DNA of 64,000 nt from Streptomyces sp. TLI_146 (GCF_002846415.1 NZ_PJMX01000001.1:1240001-1304000), one strand, 5' to 3'; counted from the stretch's first letter, positions 8,134-16,328 are shown. Program-made: numbers and translations. The notes: generated by a model not told the origin, from the letters alone.

Positions 8134-8985
8134 ATGACCACGCTGGTGATCGGGGCTCGCGGAAGCGTCGGACGGCAGGTGCTCGACCAGCTGCTCACCC
8201 TCGGCGAGCCGGTCCGGGCGTCGGCACGCGATCCGCGGACCGCGGACCTGCCCGCCGGTGTCCCGGTCGTCCCGGCCGACCTCACCAGGCCGGATACGCT
8301 CCCGGCCGCGCTCGACGGCGTACGCCGGGTGTTCGTGTACGCCACGGCGGGCGTGGCCGACTTCGCCGTCGCGGCCCGCGCCGCGGGCGTCGAGCACGTG
8401 GTGGCCCTCTCTTCCGGGAGCGTGCTCCTGCCGTACGCGCACGGCAACGTGATCGCGGAGGAGCACCGGGCGATGGAGCGGGCGCTCGCCGCCTCCGGCC
8501 TGCGCTGGACGCCGATCCGTCCACTCGTCCTCGCGAACAACGCGCTGACCTGGTCGTACTCGATCCGCACGGAGGGCGTGGCCCGGATGCTGCACCCGGA
8601 GGCGGCCACGGCGCCGATCCACGAGCGCGATGTCGCCGCGGCGGCGGTCGCCGCGCTGACCGGCCGCGCAAAGAGCGGGGTCAGCGACCTGCTGACCGGC
8701 GGCGAGCTGCTGTCGCAGCGCCGCCAGGCCGAGCTGATCGGCGAGGCCGCCGGACGGTCGGTGCGGATCGAGGAGCTCACCGAGGCGCGGGCCCGGCGGG
8801 AGTTCGAGCGGTTCGGGTCGCCCGCGGCCGCCGCCTCGATCGTGGAGTTCATCGTCGCCGCCGCCCGGGGCGGCTCTCCGGCGACGGGCACCGCGCGGCG
8901 CATCCTCGGACGGCCGCCGCTGCCGTTCGCACGGTGGGCGGCCGACCACGCGGCCACGTTCGCCCGACCAGGGACCCATGGGTGA
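8134..8985 (+). CDS. NmrA-like NAD(P)-binding atypical SDR
   Basis: 283 residues from the ATG at 8134, preceded by GAGGAGG seven bases upstream. The N-terminal Rossmann motif GARGSVGRQV (residues 7-16) fits the GxxGxxG pattern of atypical short-chain dehydrogenases of the NmrA/TMR type. VVALSSGSVL and the later WTPIRPLVLANN segment match this group. The usual YxxxK catalytic pair is not evident, which is common in NmrA-like redox sensors and quinone reductases. It may bind NADP(H) as an oxidoreductase or sensor. It stands alone. Confidence 0.85.
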   Translation: MTTLVIGARGSVGRQVLDQLLTLGEPVRASARDPRTADLPAGVPVVPADLTRPDTLPAALDGVRRVFVYATAGVADFAVAARAAGVEHVVALSSGSVLLPYAHGNVIAEEHRAMERALAASGLRWTPIRPLVLANNALTWSYSIRTEGVARMLHPEAATAPIHERDVAAAAVAALTGRAKSGVSDLLTGGELLSQRRQAELIGEAAGRSVRIEELTEARARREFERFGSPAAAASIVEFIVAAARGGSPATGTARRILGRPPLPFARWAADHAATFARPGTHG

Positions 8986-9028
8986 CTTTTGGGAGATATC
9001 GCCCTTATTCGTGTGCTAGATACAAGCC

Positions 9029-10234
9029 ATGTCGCACACCGGGACGCTCATCCTGATCATGGCCATCGCGGTCCTCGCGCCCCTGATCGCGTACGCCGCC
9101 GGCCGCTGGGCTCCCGTGCCGGTAGCCGTCTTCGAGATCCTGCTCGGTGTCCTCATCGGCCCGGACGTCCTGGACTGGGCCGAGAAGGACCAGCTCATCG
9201 ACGTGCTCTCGCGCCTCGGTCTGTCCATGCTGATCTTCCTGGCGGGTTACGAGATCGACTTCGACGCCGTGCGCGGCGACACCCTGCGCCGGGCGGTGTG
9301 GGCCTGGCTGATCACGCTCGGCCTGGCCCTCGGCATCGCCTTCGCGCTGACCGGCGGCGCCGCCGACAAGAGCTTCGTCATCGGCACCGCCCTCACCAGC
9401 ACCGCCCTCGGGGCCGTCCTGCCCATCCTGCGCGACTCCGGCAGCCTGCGCGGGCGCTTCGGCACCGTGGTGATGGCCTTCGGCGCGGTCGGCGAGTTCG
9501 GCCCGATCATCGCGATGGCCGTCCTGCTCAGCGGGCGCGGTCCCGGGCGGGCCGGTGCCGTGCTGATCGCGTTCGCCGCCGTCACCGCCGCGGCCGTCTT
9601 CTGGGCCCTGCGGCCACGGCCGCCCTGGTTCTCCCGGATCATCGCCAGGACCCTGCACAGCAGCGGCCAGTTCGCCGTCCGCTTCGTCATGCTGCTGCTC
9701 GCCTGCATGCTCGGGCTCTCGGCCGCCTTCGGGCTGGACTCCCTGCTCGGCGCGTTCGCCGCCGGGCTGTTCACCCGGCTCATCCTCGTCGGCGCGGCGC
9801 CCGAGCACAGCGGCGACATCCTCGGCAAGATCGAGGCGATGGGCTTCGGCTTCCTCGTACCGATCTTCTTCATCGTCACCGGCATCGAATTCGACCTGTC
9901 CGCCCTCCTCCACGGCGGCCGGCCGCTCGCCCTGGTCCCCGCCTTCCTCGTCCTCTTCCTGCTCGTACGCGGCGCCCCCGCCCTCCTCCTCGCGCCGAAC
10001 GACCTCGCGCGCCGCGACCGCGCCGCCCTCGCCCTGTACTGCGCCACCTGCCTGCCCCTCGTCGTCGCCATCACCACCATCGGCATCGACGACGGCACGC
10101 TCGGCGCCGACGAGGGCGCGGCGCTCGTCGGCGCGGCCATCCTGTCCGTACTGATCCTGCCGCTCGTCGCCCTGCGCATCCGGGCGGCGGGAGCCGGGGA
10201 GCGGCAGCGGGCCGAGGTGTCGGAGTCCTGGTGA
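9029..10234 (+). CDS. Cation:proton antiporter (CPA2/KefB-type membrane domain)
   Basis: 401 residues with about twelve hydrophobic segments covering the Na+/H+ exchanger fold. The LSRLGLSMLIFLAGYEIDF segment and the later GFGFLVPIFFIVTGIEFDL are typical of CPA2 antiporters. There is no C-terminal RCK/TrkA domain, so it is a minimal exchanger with no built-in nucleotide or K+ sensor. It likely swaps Na+ or K+ for protons at the membrane, for pH or osmotic balance. A TAGATA sequence ends six bases before the ATG at 9029, suggesting a leaderless or very short-leader transcript. It converges on the next gene with a 7-base gap. Confidence 0.88.
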   Translation: MSHTGTLILIMAIAVLAPLIAYAAGRWAPVPVAVFEILLGVLIGPDVLDWAEKDQLIDVLSRLGLSMLIFLAGYEIDFDAVRGDTLRRAVWAWLITLGLALGIAFALTGGAADKSFVIGTALTSTALGAVLPILRDSGSLRGRFGTVVMAFGAVGEFGPIIAMAVLLSGRGPGRAGAVLIAFAAVTAAAVFWALRPRPPWFSRIIARTLHSSGQFAVRFVMLLLACMLGLSAAFGLDSLLGAFAAGLFTRLILVGAAPEHSGDILGKIEAMGFGFLVPIFFIVTGIEFDLSALLHGGRPLALVPAFLVLFLLVRGAPALLLAPNDLARRDRAALALYCATCLPLVVAITTIGIDDGTLGADEGAALVGAAILSVLILPLVALRIRAAGAGERQRAEVSESW

Positions 10235-10241
10235 GCCCCGT

Positions 10242-10514
10242 TCATCTGCTCGCGGCCCACCCCAGCACCACCGCGGCGACGGCCGCGAGCGCGGCCACCG
10301 CGCTCCACAGCACCGAAGTGCGGTGCCAGAAGGGCGGGTTGCCGGTCACCGGCCGGGCGGGCGGGAGCGCCGCCCGCCCATCGGGTTCCGTCTTCGTGAT
10401 CGCGGCGTCGACGCGGACCCGTGAGCCGCCGTGGACGGTGATGCTGATGACGGGCGCGGGCAGGGGCTCGTGCTGCGGTTGCCGGGCGGGGCCGTGGTCG
10501 TTGTGATCGCTCAA
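10242..10514 (-). CDS. Small hypothetical protein with a C-terminal membrane anchor
   Basis: 90 residues. The N-terminal part is acidic and proline-rich, with a PVISITVHGGSRVRVDAAITK strand-like segment. The C-terminal 22 residues (VLWSAVAALAAVAAVVLGWAA) form one membrane helix, so it should be a tail-anchored or type II membrane protein. The ribosome site GGAGA lies just upstream of the ATG at 10514. I do not recognise a family. It is the leftward neighbour of the XRE-sigma fusion gene, 61 bases downstream of it, and might share its transcript. Confidence 0.65.
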   Translation of the reverse strand: MSDHNDHGPARQPQHEPLPAPVISITVHGGSRVRVDAAITKTEPDGRAALPPARPVTGNPPFWHRTSVLWSAVAALAAVAAVVLGWAASR

Positions 10515-10575
10515 CGGGGTCTCCTTCTACGGACGTTGTTATAGCTGGCCGTGGACCGACGGCATCTCGTACGCC

Positions 10576-11850
10576 TCACCACTCCTCCTCACCGGCCCGC
10601 ACGCCGAGCCTCGCGGCCAGGGTCCGTCGGGCCGCGCGCTGGTGGCTGCGGACGGTGGCCGGGCCCAGGCCCATGAGGTGGGCGATCCGGTCGGTCGGGT
10701 AACCCAGCACGAAGCGCAGCACGATCACGTCGAACTGGCGCTCCGGGAGCTCGGCGATGGCGTCGTAGAGGCCGAGCTCGCTGGGCATCCCGCCCAGGGA
10801 CGCCCTGGCGTCCCGCATCGCCTGGCTCAGGACCTGCCGGGGTGACACGCGGCGGGCCTGCTCCGCGACGCTGCGGCGGAGGATCTGCCAGGCCCAGGCG
10901 GCGGGCTGGGGCTGCTGGAGGAAGAGCAGCCAGTCATGGAGGATGGCGTTGAACGTCGCCAGGACGGCGGTGTCGACCATGTCCTTGCGCAGGTGCAGCC
11001 GGGCGTAGGCCGCGTACCGCGAGACGTTCATCGCGAAGAACGCCTCGAAGGCGGGCGGCAGCCCCACCGCCTGGATCGGCAGCCCGGGGCCGCAGGCCGT
11101 GGTGTCGGCGACCAGCGTCGGGGCCGCGCCGCGCTCGCCGTGGACTTCCCGCGCGTGCCCGGAGCCTGCTCGCGGGGCGGGGCCGCCACGTGCCGGTCCG
11201 CCCGAGCCACCCGAGTCGCCCGGCCCCTGCCCGGGCGGCTCGGGCTCCTCGTCACCCGGCTCAGAAGAAGGCTCAGGGGAATCGGCCCGCTTCTCCCACC
11301 GCTCCGTCAGCCCCCGTACGGTCGACTGCGAGGCCGACAGGGCGCGCGCCAGGATGGCGCAGCGCCGCCGCAGTTCGTCGCGCTCGGCCGTCAGCGCGGC
11401 GTTGTCCTCCAGGGCCGTACGCATCCGTCTGCGCATCTCGACGACGTTCAGCCGCAGTTGAGCGACCTCCTCGGGCGAGGGAGGCGGTGGTGCGGAACCA
11501 CCGGCGGCCGTCGGAGGGATCGCGGCGAAGGTCTCGGGCGGGCGTACGGGGGAGGTGAGGAGCTCGCGTGCCTGCTTGATGCGGTCGGTCCTGTCGACGG
11601 CGTCGAAGCAGACCGCGGCCACGGCGTCGATGAACTCGACGGTGAGGCGGTGGCCCGCCAGCCGTTCCGCCACCGTCGTGCGGCACGGCACCGGCCCGCG
11701 CAGGACGTCCCCGCGCCGCAGCTCGCCGTGCAGACCTCCGACGGTGAGTCCCGCCTCGTCCAGCCAGCCCCGCAGGAGGGCCGCGGCCTGGTTCTCCTGC
11801 GGGGTCGTCCCCCGCAACGGCCCCCACGGCCGGCCGCCCCGGCTTGCCAT
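10576..11850 (-). CDS. XRE-like domain / coiled coil / sigma-70-like fusion regulator
   Basis: 424 residues from the ATG at 11850, which has GAGGAGG four bases upstream. Residues about 15-100 look like a degenerate XRE-type helix-turn-helix (LLRGWLDEAGLTVGGL, TTVAERLAGHRLTVEFI). A coiled coil follows (about 127-185, Arg/Glu-rich heptads), then a disordered Glu/Pro/Gly region (190-255). The last 160 residues resemble sigma-70: region 2-like at 269-330 (SRYAAYARLHLRKDMVDTAV, PQPAAWAWQILRRSVAEQAR) and region 4 at 365-418 (LPERQFDVIVLRFVLGYPTD, then GPATVRSHQRAARRTLAARLG). It may recruit RNA polymerase as an ECF-like factor or act as a plain DNA-binding regulator. The region-2 match is weaker than the region-4 match. 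Confidence 0.75.
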   Translation of the reverse strand: MASRGGRPWGPLRGTTPQENQAAALLRGWLDEAGLTVGGLHGELRRGDVLRGPVPCRTTVAERLAGHRLTVEFIDAVAAVCFDAVDRTDRIKQARELLTSPVRPPETFAAIPPTAAGGSAPPPPSPEEVAQLRLNVVEMRRRMRTALEDNAALTAERDELRRRCAILARALSASQSTVRGLTERWEKRADSPEPSSEPGDEEPEPPGQGPGDSGGSGGPARGGPAPRAGSGHAREVHGERGAAPTLVADTTACGPGLPIQAVGLPPAFEAFFAMNVSRYAAYARLHLRKDMVDTAVLATFNAILHDWLLFLQQPQPAAWAWQILRRSVAEQARRVSPRQVLSQAMRDARASLGGMPSELGLYDAIAELPERQFDVIVLRFVLGYPTDRIAHLMGLGPATVRSHQRAARRTLAARLGVRAGEEEW

Positions 11851-11944
11851 CCGCCCTCCTCGTGCTCGCTGGGAGCACAACTCTGGTGCAGGTACGGCAC
11901 GTTCGGCGGTTGTCCGCCGAAAGACGCGGACAACTGGGCCCGGG

Positions 11945-11998
11945 GTTTGTGTGCGGGTTGGCGGGGGCCGGTCGCGCGGTTCCCCGCGCCCCTTGAGT
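11945..11998. repeat. Streptomyces dispersed intergenic repeat element with hairpin core
   Basis: This intergenic segment resembles a short element I know from many Streptomyces intergenic regions, ending in a core of the form GTCGCGCNGTTCCCCGCGCCCC. Here the core forms a perfect hairpin, GCGCGG-TTCC-CCGCGC, at 11974-11989. It lies between two leftward genes (12054-13373 and the XRE-sigma gene) and may act as a terminator or processing site for the upstream one. The copy number elsewhere in this genome cannot be seen. Confidence 0.6.
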
Positions 11999-12053
11999 GA
12001 CGGGGGACGTCCTGCGCGGGCAGCCCCGACCAGAGCGCTGCCCGCGCGGAACC

Positions 12054-13373
12054 TCACGCGAACTTGGAGCTCGGTACCGGTCCCGTCGACTTCAGGCGGG
12101 TGCGCTCGCCCTGGAGCCAGGTGCCCCGTACGGCCGTGACGAAGGCCGTGAAGGCCTCGTCCGGGTCCGCGGGTGTCTCCCCGTCACCCTCGTCCGGGGA
12201 CGAGTCCGCGCCGACGATCTCGGCGGCGATCAGCGCGTCCGGGCGCTCGTCCGCCTCTGTCCGCTCCACCTCCCCGTCCTCGCCCGCGCGCAGCTGCCCG
12301 TCCCAGGGCGCGGCCACCGACTGGTGCAGCAGCGCGACGCTGTCGGCGGTGACGACGGGCGTGTCGGTCCAGCTGCTCGCGTGCTCGTGGAGCACCTGCC
12401 CGGCGGCCCGGTCCTGGAGCTGCCCGAGGATCTCGGGGCCCTCGGCGACCTCCGCCAGCTCGTTCAGGTCGTACGCGATCACCACGGTATCCGCGCGCCC
12501 CGGCGCGAACGGCTCGGCCGGGAGCCCGAGGACCTCGGCGGCGGCCAGGCCGAGGATCCGGCTGCCCCGGTCGGGCAGCAGCGACACCGAGCGGGGCCGC
12601 ACCCCGGCGGCGTCCAGGAGCAGCTTCAGCCGCAGCAGCCCGCGCAGGCACTGGCCGTACGAGTCCTGCAGCCAGGCGTACCGGCCGTTCATCCCGGCGT
12701 CGAAGCCGTACGGGGAGAGCGTGCCCAGCACCGTACCGCCCATGACGAACTGCCAGCCGCGCAGATCGGTGCGGTCGAGGGCGCTCACGGGACCGGCGCT
12801 CGCGGCGCGCTCCAGCATGTGGCGCTGGCGCTGCCGCGCGGGCAGCCACATCGGGTCCTCGGGGTCGGGCAGCCGCGCGTGCTGGCGGTCGGCCAGGGCC
12901 AGGTCGCCCGCCATGATGGCGTTGAACACCAGCAGATAGCGGTCGGGCCACTCCTCGAACCCGCTCTCGTGCCGCGCCAGCACCTCCACCGCCTCGCCGT
13001 GCCGGTTCTCGCTCTCGTACGCGGCCACCAGCTCGCGCACCACCTGCAGCGCGCCCGGGTTGCGGGTCAGCACTTCGCGCAGGGCGGGTACGGCGAGGAA
13101 GGAGAGGCCGCGCTCGATGCACGCGTACCCGAAGTCGTACAGCGCCCGGTCGTCGGCGGGGCGGGACACCAGCGCCGCGGCGGCGCGGGCGAGGTCGTCG
13201 AAGCCGGCCGCCTTGGCGGCGCGCCCGACGACCAGCGCCACCTCGCCCAGCGGCAGGTCCTCCCCGGCGGTCCGCAGCAGGCGCACGGCACCGGGCAGGT
13301 CGCCCGCGTCCAGGCACTCCCAGGCCTTGAGGAGTTCGGCGGACTTCGGACGGCGGTTCTTGGGCGAAAACAT
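12054..13373 (-). CDS. Hypothetical protein with TPR-like N-terminal repeats
   Basis: 439 residues from the ATG at 13373. The first 150 residues form helical pairs resembling tetratricopeptide repeats (LKAWECLDAGDLPGAVRLLR, and ALREVLTRNPGALQVVRELV then AYESENRHGEAVEVLARHE). The middle contains LRGWQFVMGGTVLGTLSPYG and NGRYAWLQDSYGQCLRGLLRLK, features of a streptomycete family with no known role. The C-terminus is acidic and ends in KSTGPVPSSKFA. No signal peptide or membrane helix is visible, so it should be cytoplasmic. It is divergent from the SigB/F-type sigma gene and shares the 148-base regulatory region with the two palindromes. Confidence 0.8.
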   Translation of the reverse strand: MFSPKNRRPKSAELLKAWECLDAGDLPGAVRLLRTAGEDLPLGEVALVVGRAAKAAGFDDLARAAAALVSRPADDRALYDFGYACIERGLSFLAVPALREVLTRNPGALQVVRELVAAYESENRHGEAVEVLARHESGFEEWPDRYLLVFNAIMAGDLALADRQHARLPDPEDPMWLPARQRQRHMLERAASAGPVSALDRTDLRGWQFVMGGTVLGTLSPYGFDAGMNGRYAWLQDSYGQCLRGLLRLKLLLDAAGVRPRSVSLLPDRGSRILGLAAAEVLGLPAEPFAPGRADTVVIAYDLNELAEVAEGPEILGQLQDRAAGQVLHEHASSWTDTPVVTADSVALLHQSVAAPWDGQLRAGEDGEVERTEADERPDALIAAEIVGADSSPDEGDGETPADPDEAFTAFVTAVRGTWLQGERTRLKSTGPVPSSKFA

Positions 13374-13421
13374 GTCCGCGATCCTCTCCGACCGCGGGCA
13401 CCGCCCTCAACAGCATTTCGG

Positions 13422-13436
13422 CCCGTTCGGAACGGG
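13422..13436. promoter_or_regulatory. Palindrome 1 upstream of the sigma gene (candidate operator)
   Basis: Perfect 15-bp inverted repeat CCCGTTC-G-GAACGGG centred on base 13429. Its core GTTC-G-GAAC is shared with a second palindrome centred 51 bp downstream. It lies just before the candidate -35 element, where an upstream activator or repressor site would be expected. Confidence 0.6.
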
Positions 13437-13439
13437 GCC

Positions 13440-13464
13440 GTGTGCGAGGCGAGTTCGCGGGTAC
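13440..13464 (+). promoter_or_regulatory. Candidate SigB-type promoter of the sigma gene
   Basis: GTGT, 15 bases, then GGGTAC (13459-13464). This fits the Streptomyces SigB consensus GNNT-N14-16-GGGTAC/T as I recall it. The initiation site would lie near 13471, giving a leader of about 50 bases before the ATG at 13522. If real, the sigma gene could be autoregulated or driven by a related sigma factor. Confidence 0.5.
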
Positions 13465-13472
13465 ACGCTCTT

Positions 13473-13487
13473 CGCGTTCGGAACGCG
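13473..13487. promoter_or_regulatory. Palindrome 2 downstream of the -10 (candidate operator)
   Basis: Perfect 15-bp inverted repeat CGCGTTC-G-GAACGCG centred on base 13480, with the same GTTCGGAAC core as palindrome 1. It lies at or just after the predicted transcription start, a typical repressor position. Confidence 0.6.
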
Positions 13488-13521
13488 TTGGAAGCTGTAC
13501 AGGTCGATCGAAGGAGAGATC

Positions 13522-14382
13522 ATGACGACGGTCGAGGTCGGCACCATGGTGGGTCAGCGGAGCCAGGTGGCGCCGGAACTGCCTTTGGTGGAGTGCCCCG
13601 ACAAGCTCGCCCCAAGTGACGCCCGGGAGTTGTCACGCCTCTTCTTCGAACAGCTCGCAGTACTGGAGGAGGGGACCCCCGCCCATCAGTACGCCCGCAA
13701 CACCCTGATCGAGATGAACATGTCGCTTGTGCGCTTCGCCGCGCGGCGCTTTCGCCAGTACGCGGACGAGATCGAGGACGTCGTCCAGGTGGGCATGATC
13801 GGGCTGATCAAGGCGATCGACCGGTTCGAGCTGTCCCGCGAGACGCAGTTCGCCACGTTCGCCGTGCCGTATGTCGTCGGCGAGATGAAGCGCTTCTTCC
13901 GCGACACCACCTGGGCCGTGCACGTCCCGCGCCGTCTCCAGGAGCGCCGGACGGAGCTGGGCAAGGCCCGAGCCGAGCTGGAGAGCCGGCTGGACCGCTC
14001 CCCCACCGTCAAGGAGCTGGCCGCCCTGATGGACATCACTGAGGAGGAGGTGCTGGAGGCCCAGCTGGCCGCCAACGGCTACCACTCCTCGTCCCTCGAC
14101 GCCGCCCTGTCCGGCAACGAGGAGGAGGGGGAGGCGGCCCTCGCCGACGTCATCGGCTCCGAGGACCCGGCCATCGAGCTGGTCGAGGACTTCCAGGCCC
14201 TCGCGCCCGCGATGGACACACTGACCGAGCGCGAGCGCTTCGTCGTGCACCTGCGGTTCGTGGAGGAGCGCACCCAGTCGGAGATCGGTGAGACGCTCGG
14301 CGTCTCCCAGATGCAGGTCTCGCGCATCCTGCGCCGGATCCTCACCAAGCTGCGGACCGGCATGGGCGTCGCCGTCGAGTGA
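13522..14382 (+). CDS. SigB/SigF/SigG-family RNA polymerase sigma factor
   Basis: 286 residues from the ATG at 13522, with AGGAG five bases upstream. Region 2 is clear (NTLIEMNMSLVRFAARRF, DVVQVGMIGLIKAIDRFE, ATFAVPYVVGEMKRFFRD). Region 3 follows (VPRRLQERRTELGKARAEL), then region 4 with LTERERFVVHLRFVEERTQS and a helix-turn-helix (IGETLGVSQMQVSRILRRIL). This is the group-3 stress and sporulation sigma family controlled by RsbW-like anti-sigma kinases. No anti-sigma gene is adjacent, though an HATPase gene lies 1.5 kb downstream. A hairpin terminator follows directly. It likely drives stress or osmotic response genes. Confidence 0.93.
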   Translation: MTTVEVGTMVGQRSQVAPELPLVECPDKLAPSDARELSRLFFEQLAVLEEGTPAHQYARNTLIEMNMSLVRFAARRFRQYADEIEDVVQVGMIGLIKAIDRFELSRETQFATFAVPYVVGEMKRFFRDTTWAVHVPRRLQERRTELGKARAELESRLDRSPTVKELAALMDITEEEVLEAQLAANGYHSSSLDAALSGNEEEGEAALADVIGSEDPAIELVEDFQALAPAMDTLTERERFVVHLRFVEERTQSEIGETLGVSQMQVSRILRRILTKLRTGMGVAVE

Positions 14383-14397
14383 CGTTCCACCCACCTC

Positions 14398-14440
14398 GCG
14401 GCACCGTCCCGGGCGGCTGTTTGACCCGGGGCGGTGCCGC
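14398..14440 (+). terminator. Strong hairpin terminator after the sigma gene
   Basis: Left arm 14398-14413 pairs with right arm 14425-14440: 16 base pairs with one G-U, starting GCGGCACCG and ending CGGTGCCGC, around an 11-base loop. It begins 16 bases after the sigma-factor stop codon. There is no long T run, which is usual in streptomycetes. Confidence 0.8.
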
Positions 14441-14510
14441 CCGCTTTGATCGCTGCTCCAGGTGAGGTCGTTCCGGGTCTCCGGGCGGGACAGCGAGGAG
14501 TGCGCCGGGC

Positions 14511-15761
14511 ATGGCGGGCAGCAGAGCGCTCGGGCGCGGATTCGGATGGCTGTGGGCCGCGTACGGGGCGAGCACGCTCGGGACCTGGCTGGCGTTCGAC
14601 GCGTTCCCCCTGGTCGCGATCCTCGCCCTGCACGCCGGGCCCGCCCAGGTGTCGGCGCTGGCGGCCGCGGGGCTCGCGGTGGGGGCGGCGGTCGCGCTGC
14701 CGCTCGGGCCGTGGGTGGAGTTCCGCCGCAAGCGGCCGGTGATGGTCGCCATGGACCTCGTCCGGTTCGCGGCACTGCTGAGCGTCCCCGTCGCGTACGC
14801 CTTCGGGCTGTTGGGCTTCGGACAGCTCCTGGCGGTGTCCGTGGTCGTGGCCGCCTGCGACATCACCTTCAAGGCGGCGGCCGGGGCGTGCCTCAAGTCG
14901 CTCGTACGGCCCGAGGACCTGCTCGTCGCCAACGGGCGCTTCGAGTCCACCACCTGGACGGCCTCCGTGCTCGGCCCGCCGCTGGGCGGCGCCGCGATCG
15001 GGCTGCTGGGTCCGGTGACGACCGTTCTGGCCAACGCCGTCAGCTTCCTGCTGTCCGCCGCGGGGATCCGCGCGATCGGCGGGCGGGAGCCGCGGCCCGT
15101 ACGGACCGGTGCGCCGCGCATGCGGGCCGGGGACCTGCTGGAGGGGTGGCGCTACATCCTGGGCCACCCGGCACTGCGCCCGCTCTTCTTCAACACGGTC
15201 CTGAACAACGGCCTGGTCATGGCGACCGCGCCGGTGCTCGCCGCGCTCATGCTCGGTGACCTCGCCTTCGCGCCCTGGCAGTACGGTCTCGCGTTCGGCA
15301 TCGCCTGCCTCGGCGGTCTCCTCGGGTCGCGGCTGGCCGGCCCGCTCGTCACCCGGTTCGGGCAGCACCGGGTGATGCTCGCCTCCGGGACGCTGCGCGC
15401 GTGCTGGTCGGTCGGTCTCGGGTTCGTCCGGCCGGGGGTTCCCGGCCTGCTGCTCGTCATCGCCGTCGAGTTCGCGCTGATCACCTGCTCGGGCGTGTTC
15501 AACCCGGTGTACGCCACCTACCGGCTCGCCAGGACCGAGGACGACCGGGTCGCCCGTACGCTCTCCGCGTGGTCGGTCACCAGCAGCGCCACGATCGCGG
15601 CCATGACGGCCGTGTGGGGTCTGCTGGCCGCTGCCGCCGGCCCGCGCACGGCCATAGCGATCGCCGGTCTGCTGCTCCTGGCGACCCCGCTGCTGCTCCC
15701 GTGGCGCGACGACGACCGCATGGCGCCGTACGAGCGGGATCTGGCGACGGAGTCCGGGTGA
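14511..15761 (+). CDS. MFS transporter (probable exporter)
   Basis: 416 residues with about twelve membrane segments, from the ATG at 14511. The first helix (FGWLWAAYGASTLGTWLAF) and the loop 2-3 motif (RRKRPVMVAMDLVRF) match the same MFS exporter branch as the transporters at 3548-4885 and 18116-19390. The other members of this family nearby share only general similarity. It stands alone after the sigma terminator, with no regulator beside it. Its substrate is unknown. Confidence 0.88.
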   Translation: MAGSRALGRGFGWLWAAYGASTLGTWLAFDAFPLVAILALHAGPAQVSALAAAGLAVGAAVALPLGPWVEFRRKRPVMVAMDLVRFAALLSVPVAYAFGLLGFGQLLAVSVVVAACDITFKAAAGACLKSLVRPEDLLVANGRFESTTWTASVLGPPLGGAAIGLLGPVTTVLANAVSFLLSAAGIRAIGGREPRPVRTGAPRMRAGDLLEGWRYILGHPALRPLFFNTVLNNGLVMATAPVLAALMLGDLAFAPWQYGLAFGIACLGGLLGSRLAGPLVTRFGQHRVMLASGTLRACWSVGLGFVRPGVPGLLLVIAVEFALITCSGVFNPVYATYRLARTEDDRVARTLSAWSVTSSATIAAMTAVWGLLAAAAGPRTAIAIAGLLLLATPLLLPWRDDDRMAPYERDLATESG

Positions 15762-15798
15762 GAGCCCGTCGTGCGGGCCGGGCGCCGGGGCGCGGGCG

Positions 15799-15825
15799 GG
15801 GGTTCGAAGACAGGCTCTGAACCCC
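15799..15825. terminator. Inverted repeat between convergent genes
   Basis: GGGGTTC (15799-15805) pairs perfectly with GAACCCC (15819-15825) around a 13-base loop, in the 93-base spacer between the MFS gene and the leftward HATPase gene. It is probably a bidirectional terminator. Confidence 0.45.
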
Positions 15826-15854
15826 TTGCGGAGGTGTCCGGGCGCCCACCGCGG

Positions 15855-16328
15855 CTACAGCGGTACGAAGACCTGGATGCGTTTGCCGCCCGACGGCAGC
15901 AGGCTGACGGTGACGCTGGTCGCCAGACGGCAGATCATCGGCCAGCCGTAGCCGCCGGGGGTGAAGTCGCCGCTCGGCTCCTTCGTCGACGGCAGCCCGG
16001 TGCTCGCGTCCTCGACCACCAGCCGCAGCCCCACACGGTCCGCCATCGCCTCGAACGCGGTGACGCCGCCCGCGTGCCGCAGCGCGTTCGTCACCAGCTC
16101 CGACGTCACCAGCAGCGCGTCCGCGACCACCGTGTCCTGATTCGACAGCTGCGATCTGCCCAGCACCGAACCCAGCAGCGCCTTCACGCGCCTGCGCGCC
16201 TCCGCGGCGTCGACCGGCACGAGTCCGGTCCTGCCGGTAGGAGCCGTCTCCTCACTCACCTCACTGCCCCCGTCCTGCATGCGAAACCGCCCGCACTCAC
16301 CCCCTGCGCACTTGCCCAGGGTTCCCAT
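15855..16328 (-). CDS. HATPase_c ATP-binding protein (RsbW-like anti-sigma kinase type)
   Basis: 157 residues from the ATG at 16328 (GAGGGGG nine bases upstream); a GTG at 16259 is a possible shorter start. The GHKL fold is shown by the N box VTSELVTNALRHAG, a G1-like segment VVEDASTG and GGYGWPMICRLA as the G2 region. It is a stand-alone ATPase domain with no dimerisation or sensor domain. In Streptomyces such proteins phosphorylate STAS antagonists and hold SigB/F-type sigma factors. It lies 1.5 kb from the sigma gene at 13522 but on the other strand, so a partnership is only inferred. Confidence 0.85.
   Translation of the reverse strand: MGTLGKCAGGECGRFRMQDGGSEVSEETAPTGRTGLVPVDAAEARRRVKALLGSVLGRSQLSNQDTVVADALLVTSELVTNALRHAGGVTAFEAMADRVGLRLVVEDASTGLPSTKEPSGDFTPGGYGWPMICRLATSVTVSLLPSGGKRIQVFVPL

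Noticed and set aside
13422..13487. LexA (SOS) box at the sigma gene
   Set aside because: The palindromes read GTTC-N1-GAAC; the actinobacterial SOS box is GAAC-N4-GTTC, the opposite orientation and spacing.
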